A stretch of 5,841 bases of DNA from Bacteroidales bacterium (GTDB lineage: Bacteria > Bacteroidota > Bacteroidia > Bacteroidales > UBA7960): contig SLEW01000043.1 of assembly GCA_007124575.1 (NCBI GenBank), forward strand, positions 1 through 5,841. The letters run 5' to 3'. Under the pieces are notes generated by a model that was given only the letters and a program-made list of their open reading frames with translations, searched no databases and was not told the origin of the DNA. Shown one piece after another: positions 1 to 5,841 of the stretch (its first letter is position 1; every line of letters begins with the position of its first letter). The position numbers and the translations under genes are program-made.

Positions 1-22
1 TATCACTTTTATATAACATACA

Positions 23-2782
23 ATGGAATACAACTTCAACGAAGTAGAACGACGCTGGCAGGCCTGGTGGAAGGAGCACAAAACCTACCGTGTATTTGCC
101 GATAAGGAGAAGCCCAAGTATTACGTGCTTGACATGTTTCCTTATCCCTCCGGAGCAGGCTTGCATGTGGGGCACCCTTTAGGATACATTGCATCAGACA
201 TTTACTCTCGCTACAAGCGCCAAAAGGGCTTTAACGTGCTGCATCCCATGGGTTATGATGCCTTCGGCCTGCCCGCTGAGCAGTATGCCATTCAAACGGG
301 TCAGCACCCGGAGGTGACCACTGAAAAAAACATCCGTCGTTACCGGGAGCAGCTTGACAAGATAGGCTTCAGTTTCGACTGGGACAGGGAGGTTCGCACC
401 TGCGACCCTTCGTATTACAAGTGGACACAGTGGACCTTCATACAGCTTTTCAAGCATTATTACAACACCGGGACAAAAAAAGCAGAGCTGGTAGAGGACC
501 TGGAAAGGCTGTTTGCCCGCAGCGGCAACCTAAACGTGGGGGCTGCCTGTGGCGATGTGCGCCGGTTCACTGCTGTGGAATGGCTCAAGATGGATGAAAA
601 GGAGAAGCGCGAGGTACTGATGCACTACAGGCTGGCTTACCAGGCCGACACCTACGTTAACTGGTGTCCTAAGCTGGGCACGGTGCTTGCCAACGACGAG
701 GTGAAGGAGGGTGTATCCGTTCGCGGCGGCCATCCGGTGGAACGCAAGCGCATGAAGCAATGGTTTTTGCGTATCACCGCTTATGCCGACCGCCTGCTTG
801 AGGGGCTGGAGAGTCTTCAGTGGAGTGATTCGCTGAAAGAGATGCAGCGCAACTGGATCGGCAGGTCTGAAGGTGCCGCCATCTATTTCCCGCTCAAAGA
901 CCACGACGACAAAATTGAAGTGTTCACCACCCGTCCGGACACCATATTTGGCGCCACCTTCATGGTGCTGGCCCCGGAACATGAGCTGGTAAGCAAGATC
1001 ACCACCACTGAATATAAGCAACAAGTGAAAACCTATGTCGATGCTGCCGCCGGCAAATCAGACGTAGAACGCATGTCAGAGGTGAAGACCGTTTCAGGGC
1101 AGTTCACGGGAGGATATGCCAAACATCCGTTTACCGGAAACCCTATCCCTGTATACATTGCTGATTACGTGCTGGCAGGTTATGGAACAGGTGCTATCAT
1201 GGCCGTTCCCGGGCACGACAGCCGCGACTATGCCTTTGCCAGGCATTTTGACCTGCCCATCATCGAGGTGGTGTCCGGCGGAGATGTCGCAGAGGGCTCC
1301 TATGACGCCAGGGAAGGCACAATGATCAACAGTGACTTCATAAACGACATGGATGTCGATACCGCCATCAAAACAGTTATTCAACACCTCGAAAGCAAAG
1401 GGAGCGGCGAGTATAAGGTCAACTACCGCCTCAGGGATGCCATTTTTAGTCGTCAGCGTTACTGGGGAGAGCCTTTCCCTGTTTATTTCAAGGACGGCAC
1501 ACCTTATGTGCTGCCTGAATCATCGCTGCCCCTGGAGCTGCCACCAGTAGACAAATACCTTCCCACCGAAAGCGGTGAGCCGCCGCTGGCAAGAGCAAAA
1601 AACTGGGAAACAGAAGAAGGCTACCCGCTGGAGTGCAGCACCATGCCCGGGTTTGCGGGCTCAAGTGCCTATTACATCCGCTACATGGATCCGCATAATG
1701 ATCAGGCGCTGGTCTCACAAGATGCCGTCAACTACTGGGAAAACGTAGACCTCTACGTCGGAGGCGCTGAACATGCCACCGGACACCTCGTATATGCCCG
1801 CTTCTGGAATAAATTCCTTTTCGACACAGGCGTGGTGGTGAAAGATGAGCCTTTTAAAAAGCTGATCAACCAGGGCATGATACAGGGAAGGTCAAACTTC
1901 GTATACCGCGAAAAGGGACGCAACCGCTTTATCTCCCTCAACCTTAAAGATCAATATGAAACCATTCCCATCCATGTTGATGTAAACATCACAGAAAACG
2001 ACATCCTGGATATTGAAGCTTTCAAACAATGGAACCCCGAATACAAAGATGCGGAGTTCGTGCTGGAAGACGGACAGTACCTCTGCGGATGGGAGGTGGA
2101 AAAAATGTCTAAATCCTTCCATAATGTAGTTAACCCTGATGATCTCATTGAAAGGTATGGTGCTGACACCTTACGCCTGTACGAGATGTTCCTCGGCCCC
2201 CTTGAGCAGGCAAAGCCCTGGGACACCAAAGGGATAGAGGGTGTGTTTCGTTTTATTCGCAAGCTCTGGAGACTGTATCACGACAAAAACATTTTCAGCA
2301 TATCAGATGATCCGGCGGGCGACAAGGAAAAAAAGGTTCTTCACAAGTGCATCAAAAAGGTAAGCGAGGACATCGAACGCTTCTCTTTCAACACGGCGGT
2401 AAGTGCTTTCATGGTGTGCGTTAATGAGCTGACCGACATGAAGTGCAACAAGCGGGAGATCCTGGAGCCACTGGCCGTGATGGTGGCCTCTTTTGCCCCC
2501 CATATCGGCGAGGAGCTCTGGCACCTGCTGGGCAACAAGGATAGCGTAGCCCTGGCAGGTTTCCCAAAATGGGAAGAAAAACACGTAAAAGACGACCAGG
2601 TAACCTACCCTGTGTCATTCAATGGCAAGACACGTTTTAAGATGGAACTCCCGGCCGGCAGCAGCCGCGAAGAGGTTGAGGAAGCTGTGCTCAACGCCCC
2701 GGAAGCCCAGAAGTGGCTCGCCGGCAAACCACCAAAAAAGGTGATCGTGGTTCCGGGAAAGATTGTCAATATAGTTATCTGA
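23..2782 (+). CDS. leuS: Leucyl-tRNA synthetase (LeuRS), complete, Bacteroidota-type
   Basis: Cytoplasmic class Ia enzyme that attaches leucine to tRNA-Leu using ATP and hydrolyses mischarged tRNA. The 919-residue product has the HIGH motif as HVGH (48-51) after PYPSGAGL, and KMSKS at 694-698. The CP1 editing domain is shown by TTRPDT (302-307) and AVPGHDSRD (394-402); D402 matches the universal editing aspartate. RQRYWGEP (477-484) resumes the catalytic core. The anticodon-binding helical domain runs from about 725 to 860, followed by a C-terminal tRNA-contact domain. Compared with E. coli LeuRS there is an extra block of about 45 residues near 151-195, and the zinc-module cysteines are replaced by VSVRGGHPVE (231-240). 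I recall both traits from Bacteroidota LeuRS, so they are not defects. The start at 23 gives the usual MEYNF-type N-terminus. The 22-bp leader visible is A/T-rich with no Shine-Dalgarno site, and any promoter lies off the left edge. The stop is TGA. No terminator is visible right after it. Confidence 0.98.
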   Translation: MEYNFNEVERRWQAWWKEHKTYRVFADKEKPKYYVLDMFPYPSGAGLHVGHPLGYIASDIYSRYKRQKGFNVLHPMGYDAFGLPAEQYAIQTGQHPEVTTEKNIRRYREQLDKIGFSFDWDREVRTCDPSYYKWTQWTFIQLFKHYYNTGTKKAELVEDLERLFARSGNLNVGAACGDVRRFTAVEWLKMDEKEKREVLMHYRLAYQADTYVNWCPKLGTVLANDEVKEGVSVRGGHPVERKRMKQWFLRITAYADRLLEGLESLQWSDSLKEMQRNWIGRSEGAAIYFPLKDHDDKIEVFTTRPDTIFGATFMVLAPEHELVSKITTTEYKQQVKTYVDAAAGKSDVERMSEVKTVSGQFTGGYAKHPFTGNPIPVYIADYVLAGYGTGAIMAVPGHDSRDYAFARHFDLPIIEVVSGGDVAEGSYDAREGTMINSDFINDMDVDTAIKTVIQHLESKGSGEYKVNYRLRDAIFSRQRYWGEPFPVYFKDGTPYVLPESSLPLELPPVDKYLPTESGEPPLARAKNWETEEGYPLECSTMPGFAGSSAYYIRYMDPHNDQALVSQDAVNYWENVDLYVGGAEHATGHLVYARFWNKFLFDTGVVVKDEPFKKLINQGMIQGRSNFVYREKGRNRFISLNLKDQYETIPIHVDVNITENDILDIEAFKQWNPEYKDAEFVLEDGQYLCGWEVEKMSKSFHNVVNPDDLIERYGADTLRLYEMFLGPLEQAKPWDTKGIEGVFRFIRKLWRLYHDKNIFSISDDPAGDKEKKVLHKCIKKVSEDIERFSFNTAVSAFMVCVNELTDMKCNKREILEPLAVMVASFAPHIGEELWHLLGNKDSVALAGFPKWEEKHVKDDQVTYPVSFNGKTRFKMELPAGSSREEVEEAVLNAPEAQKWLAGKPPKKVIVVPGKIVNIVI

Positions 2783-2805
2783 TAACCCGGGATTTTGTAT
2801 CTTTG
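2775..2805 (+). promoter_or_regulatory. Candidate Bacteroidota primary-sigma promoter for the lipoprotein gene
   Basis: TATCTTTG at 2798-2805 is an exact match to the Bacteroidota -7 consensus TAnnTTTG. The -33 element expected about 19 bases upstream (near 2775-2778, which reads TTAT) is a poor match to TTG, so the call rests on the -7 box. The element overlaps the last codons and stop of leuS. Transcription would begin near 2812, giving a leader of roughly 78 bases that contains the whole heptamer array. It would let the lipoprotein be expressed independently of leuS. This is inferred from consensus only. Confidence 0.4.
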
Positions 2806-2819
2806 GTATGGAAGGGAGA

Positions 2820-2875
2820 CGTTCAGCGTTTTGCATTCAGCGTTAAGCGTTCTGCGTTCTACGTTTTACGTTTTG
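2820..2875 (+). repeat. Heptanucleotide tandem array, eight units of CGTT-YWR
   Basis: CGTT occurs at 2820, 2827, 2841, 2848, 2855, 2862 and 2869, with CATT at 2834, so the core recurs at exactly 7-bp spacing for eight units (56 bp). The last three positions of each unit vary within Y/A, W and R (CAG, TTG, AAG, CTG, CTA, TTA). The array fills most of the gap between leuS and the lipoprotein gene and ends 14 bp before its start codon. It is not a coding repeat, because a 7-bp period breaks the reading frame. Function is unknown; it resembles in type the short heptamer repeats known from some other bacterial genomes, such as those of filamentous cyanobacteria. Confidence 0.85.
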
Positions 2876-2889
2876 ATACTCAATCCACC

Positions 2890-3315
2890 ATGAAAAACAA
2901 ACAGATCAAGTCTTTTCTTTTGCTCATCCTGGCATCGCTGCTCCTCTTCGTGATGGCGGCATGTGACAGCGACGACAGCGACGAGCGGAGCAAGTTCCTC
3001 GGGCGATATGAGGTGGAAGAACAGAGCCTTGAGACGTATACGCCCCGCGACGATTATGAAGTAAACATCCTTAAGGATACCGGCAGCCAATCCCTGGTGA
3101 TCATTTCTAATTTCTATAATTATGATGTGGACGTATACGCCCGCATTGACGGATATGACATATATGTTGAAAACGAGCTGCACGGCATTTTTGAATTCAA
3201 CGGTAGCGGATCCCTAAGCGGCAGCGTCATCACGATAGACTACAACGTGGAGGCCGTGGCAGACGATGTGGAATATTTTGACAGGCTCCGCGCAGAAATG
3301 GTAAGGAAAGATTAA
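2890..3315 (+). CDS. Small outer-membrane lipoprotein, lipocalin-like, function unknown
   Basis: The 141-residue protein starts MKNKQIK, followed by a hydrophobic segment (8-24) and a lipobox ending M-A-A-C, so signal peptidase II should cut before C25. Residues 26-32 (DSDDSDE) are almost all acidic, like the surface-export signal of Bacteroidota lipoproteins. The mature part, about 117 residues, begins FLGRYEV (36-42) and consists of short beta-strand-like segments, then GSGSLSGSVITIDY. This pattern recalls the small lipocalin-like Bacteroidota lipoproteins, and a beta-barrel or half-barrel is plausible. I see no catalytic motif. I chose the ATG at 2890 because it puts the signal peptide at the N-terminus. 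The frame stays open upstream to 2713, but that would run through the end of leuS and the heptamer array and bury the signal. There is no Shine-Dalgarno site. It lies 107 bp after leuS and converges on groL. Ligand and role are unknown. Confidence 0.85.
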   Translation: MKNKQIKSFLLLILASLLLFVMAACDSDDSDERSKFLGRYEVEEQSLETYTPRDDYEVNILKDTGSQSLVIISNFYNYDVDVYARIDGYDIYVENELHGIFEFNGSGSLSGSVITIDYNVEAVADDVEYFDRLRAEMVRKD

Positions 3316-3430
3316 TGGGGTTAAAGCGTTTTGCGGGAGAGCGTTCCGGGGTTGTGCTTTGTTGGCACATGAAACCTCCATTGAATGATTACACGATTTG
3401 AACATCACCGCTTAACAAAAATATAAACAC

Positions 3431-3468
3431 AAAAAAAAGACGGGCCCTGTTGCGGATCCGTCTTTTTT
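3431..3468. terminator. Bidirectional intrinsic terminator between the lipoprotein gene and groL
   Basis: An A-run (3431-3438) followed by GACGG pairs with CCGTC followed by a T-run (3463-3468). The outer arms 3433-3443 and 3458-3468 are fully complementary, and an inner CC/GG pair (3446-3447 with 3454-3455) can extend the stem past a mismatch. The hairpin with T-runs on both strands can end transcription from the lipoprotein gene (+) and from groL (-), whose stop codon lies 22 bp away. The stretch 3316-3430 before it holds no gene that I can support. Confidence 0.85.
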
Positions 3469-3489
3469 ATATTTGAAGCGAACGAATTT

Positions 3490-5127
3490 TTACATCATGC
3501 CGCCCATACCGCCCATGCCGCCCATTTGCGGAGCAGGTTCGGGTTTGTCTTCCGGGATATCTGCCAGCACGCATTCGGTAGTCAGTAACATACCGGCGAT
3601 GGAGGCAGCATTTTCAAGTGCCACGCGGGTAACCTTGGTTGGATCGATCACGCCGCTTTCGTAAAGGTTTTCGTAGACCTCGGTGCGGGCATTAAAACCG
3701 AAGTCATCTTTGCCGTCTTTCACCTTCTGTACGATGATTGAACCTTCTACGCCGGCGTTCTGCACGATCATGCGAAGCGGCTCTTCAAGTGCCCTGCGTA
3801 CGATGGAGACGCCTGTGTCTTCATCATTGTTAATCCCTTTTAAGTCTGTAAGGGCTTCAAGCGCACGAATGTAGGCAATGCCGCCACCGGGAACAATACC
3901 TTCTTCTACGGCAGCGCGGGTGGCGCTCAGGGCGTCGTCGAAACGGTCTTTTTTCTCTTTCATCTCCACTTCACTGGCAGCACCCACGTAGAGGACTGCG
4001 ACACCACCGGCGAGCTTGGCCAGGCGCTCCTGGAGCTTCTCCTTGTCATAGTCGCTGGTTGTATTTTCCATCTGGCCTTTGATCTGGTTGATGCGGGCAT
4101 TGATGTTCTCTTTGTCCCCTTTTCCGCTAACGATGGTAGTGTTGTCCTTGTCGATGGTGATCTTCTCTGCCGTGCCCAGGTGTGACAGGTCCGCGTTTTC
4201 AAGCTTATAGCCCTGTTCTTCGCTGATCACGGTACCTCCTGTAAGGATGGCAATGTCTTCAAGCATGGCCTTACGGCGGTCGCCAAAGCCGGGTGCTTTC
4301 ACAGCAGCAATCTTCAAGGAGCCGCGAAGCTTGTTAACCACGAGTGTGGCAAGTGCCTCACCGTCTACATCTTCTGCAATGATCAGCAGTGGTCTGCCGC
4401 TCTGTGCAGCTTTTTCAAGCACGGGCAGCAAGTCCTTCATCGTGCTGATCTTCTTGTCATAAATCAGGATGTAAGGATCTTCAAATACCGTTTCCATCTT
4501 CTCGGTGTCGGTTACGAAGTAAGGGCTGATGTATCCGCGGTCAAACTGCATACCCTCCACCACCTCAACGCTGGTTTCGGTGCCTTTAGCCTCTTCGATG
4601 GTGATCACACCTTCTTTTTTCACTTTCGACATCGCTTCAGCAATCAGTTTGCCGATGCTGCTGTCGTTGTTGGCAGAGATGGAAGCCACCTGTTCAATCT
4701 TTTCTATGCTGTCACCTACCTCTATTGACTGCTTGCGGAGGTGTTTGATCACTTCAATGACAGCTTTGTCGACGCCACGTTTCAGATCCATCGGATTGGC
4801 GCCGGCAGCAACATTTTTCAGGCCACCGTGGATGATGTTCTGTGCCAGAACAGTAGCCGTTGTTGTTCCGTCACCAGCTACATCAGCGGTCTTGCTGGCC
4901 ACTTCCTTTACCATCTGAGCACCCATATTCTCCACTGCATCCTGCAGTTCGATCTCTTTGGCTACGGTAACACCATCCTTGGAGATGGTAGGCGCACCAA
5001 ACTTCTTGTCCATGATTACATTTCGGCCCTTGGGGCCTAACGTTACCTTAACGGCATCTGATAATTTATCAACACCTTTCTTCAAGGCATTTCTTGCTTC
5101 CAGGTTGAAGGTTATGTCTTTCGCCAT
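3490..5127 (-). CDS. groL: Chaperonin GroEL (60 kDa, Hsp60)
   Basis: ATP-driven cytoplasmic chaperonin. It forms double seven-membered rings and, capped by GroES, encloses and folds non-native proteins. The 545-residue length is normal. Visible landmarks are TLGPKGRNV (29-37) in the nucleotide site, GDGTTT (85-90) with D86 matching E. coli D87, RGYISPYF (197-204) on the substrate/GroES-binding face of the apical domain, and RFDDALSATRAAVEEG (395-410) with the hydrolysis aspartate at 398. PGGG (413-416) follows in the equatorial domain. The C-terminus is the usual GGM-repeat tail (535-545). The ATG at 5125-5127 gives MAKDI, the standard start; its leader is A/T-rich without a Shine-Dalgarno site. 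It lies 45 bp downstream of groS with no terminator between, so the two form an operon. No CIRCE element (HrcA operator) is visible upstream. A single intact copy is in this window; other paralogues cannot be excluded. Confidence 0.99.
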   Translation of the reverse strand: MAKDITFNLEARNALKKGVDKLSDAVKVTLGPKGRNVIMDKKFGAPTISKDGVTVAKEIELQDAVENMGAQMVKEVASKTADVAGDGTTTATVLAQNIIHGGLKNVAAGANPMDLKRGVDKAVIEVIKHLRKQSIEVGDSIEKIEQVASISANNDSSIGKLIAEAMSKVKKEGVITIEEAKGTETSVEVVEGMQFDRGYISPYFVTDTEKMETVFEDPYILIYDKKISTMKDLLPVLEKAAQSGRPLLIIAEDVDGEALATLVVNKLRGSLKIAAVKAPGFGDRRKAMLEDIAILTGGTVISEEQGYKLENADLSHLGTAEKITIDKDNTTIVSGKGDKENINARINQIKGQMENTTSDYDKEKLQERLAKLAGGVAVLYVGAASEVEMKEKKDRFDDALSATRAAVEEGIVPGGGIAYIRALEALTDLKGINNDEDTGVSIVRRALEEPLRMIVQNAGVEGSIIVQKVKDGKDDFGFNARTEVYENLYESGVIDPTKVTRVALENAASIAGMLLTTECVLADIPEDKPEPAPQMGGMGGMGGMM

Positions 5128-5172
5128 GATATTCTGATTTTTATTGGGTTATAAATTGATTTGTTTTCTTGC

Positions 5173-5451
5173 TTACAATACTGCGTATACGTCCGATTCG
5201 CGCATGATGAGATAGTCTTGCCCTTCATGGGTAAGCTCTGTTCCGGCATACTTACCATAGAGAACCTTGTCGCCCTCCTTAAGGGTAACCGGGTTGTCCT
5301 TGGTGCCTTCTCCAACGGCTACCACTGTTCCCATCTGGGGCTTTTCCTTTGCCGTGTCCGGGATGATAATGCCACCGGAGGTTTTTTCTTCAGCTGGCGC
5401 TGGCTCTACCAACACGCGATCTGCCAATGGTTTGATGTTTACTTTTGCCAT
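5173..5451 (-). CDS. groS: Co-chaperonin GroES (10 kDa, Hsp10)
   Basis: Seven-membered lid that binds the GroEL apical domains and closes the folding chamber. The 92-residue protein starts MAKVNIKPLADRVLVEP, has the mobile loop with the GroEL-contacting GGIIIP (26-31), then the beta-barrel core with GTVVAVGEGT (41-50) and GDKVLYGKYAGTE (60-72). The frame also allows a start nine codons upstream (MSNQLKKKN). I chose 5451 because the family starts at MA-K/x-V-x-I-K-P-L, and the upstream codons are just the translated A-rich leader. That leader has nine A residues in a row shortly before the ATG and no Shine-Dalgarno site. It is the first gene of the groS-groL operon. Confidence 0.98.
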   Translation of the reverse strand: MAKVNIKPLADRVLVEPAPAEEKTSGGIIIPDTAKEKPQMGTVVAVGEGTKDNPVTLKEGDKVLYGKYAGTELTHEGQDYLIMRESDVYAVL

Positions 5452-5455
5452 GTTC

Positions 5456-5464
5456 TTTTTTTTT
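5456..5464 (-). promoter_or_regulatory. A9 tract in the groS translation-initiation region
   Basis: On the coding strand nine A residues end four bases before the groS ATG. Bacteroidota ribosomes use Shine-Dalgarno pairing little, and A-rich sequence just upstream of the start favours initiation, so this tract probably serves as a strong initiation context for an abundant protein. It is also a homopolymer able to slip, though a length change here would not shift a reading frame. Confidence 0.4.
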
Positions 5465-5507
5465 AACTGGTTAGACAATTATGATTTCCTTTGTGTGTCT
5501 TGAGCAA

Positions 5508-5527
5508 TGCATGCCTGCAGCGATGCA
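5508..5527. promoter_or_regulatory. 20-bp imperfect palindrome upstream of groS, possible operator
   Basis: TGCAT and ATGCA arms flank a central CTGCAG, with two mismatched positions on each side, so 16 of 20 positions are symmetric. It lies 57 bp upstream of the groS start, in the control region and probably in the transcribed leader. Symmetry without a loop suits a dimeric DNA-binding protein better than an RNA hairpin. It does not match CIRCE. It may also be chance. Confidence 0.35.
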
Positions 5528-5607
5528 ACAAGGATTATGTCATATATTATGCCAAAGGGGGGAAATTCCGCCTGGGTTGTCAAATTTGCATAAAAGCAAG
5601 GGGTTAT

Positions 5608-5650
5608 AAAAAAAAGTGTCAGAAGGCTATGCCATTCTGACACTTTTTTT
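5608..5650. terminator. Strong bidirectional intrinsic terminator upstream of groS
   Basis: Arms GTGTCAGAA (5616-5624) and TTCTGACAC (5635-5643) are perfectly complementary. They are flanked by eight A on the left and seven T on the right, so the paired stem can reach 16 bp around a short loop. On the minus strand the hairpin is followed by a run of eight U, ending transcription of the gene that stops at 5672 and keeping it separate from groS-groL. Confidence 0.93.
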
Positions 5651-5671
5651 GAGTGAGATCCTGCTTATCTG

Positions 5672-5841
5672 TTAATCTTCGATGTCGAAAGGATCTGCAT
5701 CCTGCATGTCTTCTGCGTCGATTTCAATGGGCTCATCCATGACCTGTGTCCTGTCGAAGTCACGGCGCGATACGCGATCGATAACTTCACTTTCAGGGCC
5801 GGCGGCCATCTGACCACGGGGTATCACAAAAGAGGTTGAAA
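5672..5841 (-). CDS. C-terminal fragment of a minus-strand gene, probably SecG (tentative)
   Basis: The frame is open from the window edge to a TAA at 5672-5674, encoding 55 residues; the N-terminus is off the right edge. The visible part begins STSFVIPRGQ, resembling the exit of the second transmembrane helix of Bacteroidota SecG (often ending like TxFIPRG). A polar linker (SEVIDRVSRRDFDRTQ) follows, then a tail in which 11 of the last 22 residues are Asp or Glu, ending DPFDIED. SecG is a small SecYEG subunit that aids protein export, and in several Bacteroidota secG lies directly before groES, as I recall. That order fits here, but the diagnostic N-terminal half cannot be seen. A terminator 22 bp past the stop supports a real gene end. 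Coding is likely; the name is an inference from about ten residues plus gene order. Confidence 0.6.
   Translation of the reverse strand, partial: STSFVIPRGQMAAGPESEVIDRVSRRDFDRTQVMDEPIEIDAEDMQDADPFDIED

Larger units (their letters stand above)
5452..5607 (-). promoter_or_regulatory. groS-groL control region and leader (promoter candidates)
   Basis: This non-coding stretch lies between the upstream terminator and groS, so it must hold the operon's promoter. Candidates on the minus strand: CAAATTTG (5581-5588), one base off the TAnnTTTG -7 box but without a clear -33 TTG; and TTTG (5553-5556) followed by AT-rich DNA, as a possible -33 element without a good -7. A third arrangement, TTTGACA (5578-5584), 15 bases, then six C and TTT (5554-5562), looks like the heat-shock sigma-32 layout, although Bacteroidota generally lack that sigma factor. 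No CIRCE inverted repeat is present. Which promoter is used cannot be settled from sequence. Confidence 0.45.

Noticed and set aside
194..2618. Open frames on the minus strand and in other frames within leuS
   Set aside because: All lie inside an intact conserved leuS and show no recognisable domain or start context.
2713..2889. Longer lipoprotein reading frame starting at 2713
   Set aside because: It overlaps the end of leuS and runs through the non-coding heptamer array; the signal peptide and lipobox fit only a start at 2890.
2825..3334. Lipoprotein gene as a mobile cassette bounded by AGCGTTTTGC direct repeats
   Set aside because: A shared 10-mer is expected by chance at this length, there is no transposase or terminal inverted repeat, and the left copy is simply one part of the heptamer array.
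3214..3408. 64-codon minus-strand frame in the lipoprotein-groL gap
   Set aside because: It overlaps the lipoprotein gene antisense and has no initiation context or family resemblance.
3960..5040. Several open frames opposite or out of frame with groL
   Set aside because: They are shadows of a highly conserved gene, with no family resemblance and compositions typical of out-of-frame translation.
5452..5478. Nine-codon N-terminal extension of GroES
   Set aside because: It is low-complexity translation of the A-rich leader, and the GroES family begins at MAKVNIKPL.
5534..5551. ATTATG direct repeat 12 bp apart in the groS control region
   Set aside because: It is short and AT-rich, and not distinguishable from chance.
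5452..5607. CIRCE (HrcA operator) before groS
   Set aside because: No TTAGCACTC / GAGTGCTAA inverted repeat or near match is present.

Overview
The window looks like ordinary core-genome DNA from a member of the Bacteroidota (Bacteroidales/Cytophagales-like). Four things point there. The leucyl-tRNA synthetase is of the long form that has an extra block after the first half of the Rossmann fold and no zinc-binding cysteines. No start codon has a Shine-Dalgarno site; instead the leaders are A/T-rich. The lipoprotein carries an acidic stretch straight after its lipidated cysteine. A perfect TAnnTTTG -7 box lies just after leuS. Base composition is mixed, near half GC by eye, and nothing suggests recent transfer of the main genes.

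Layout, left to right. Positions 23-2782 (+) hold a complete leuS. It is followed by a short gap with a candidate Bacteroidota promoter (about 2775-2805) and a strict 7-bp tandem array of eight CGTT-type units (2820-2875). Positions 2890-3315 (+) encode a small lipocalin-like lipoprotein of unknown role. It converges on the chaperonin operon, and a bidirectional hairpin terminator (3431-3468) sits between them. The operon reads on the minus strand: groS (5451-5173), then 45 bp, then groL (5127-3490). Upstream of groS, about 155 bp (5452-5607) hold its control region, including a 20-bp imperfect palindrome and a C-run element. A second strong bidirectional hairpin (5608-5650) insulates it from a minus-strand gene (stop at 5672) whose start is off the right edge. 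That gene's 55-residue C-terminus looks like the end of SecG followed by a very acidic tail; this name is tentative.

How the genes work together: LeuRS charges tRNA-Leu for translation, and GroES/GroEL fold newly made proteins. SecG, if that is what the partial gene is, belongs to the protein-export channel. The lipoprotein is predicted to be exported and anchored in the outer membrane. I see no sign of a defence system, CRISPR array, insertion sequence, tRNA or rRNA. The most unusual structure is the heptamer array in the presumed leader of the lipoprotein gene. I did not find a new multi-gene system here.
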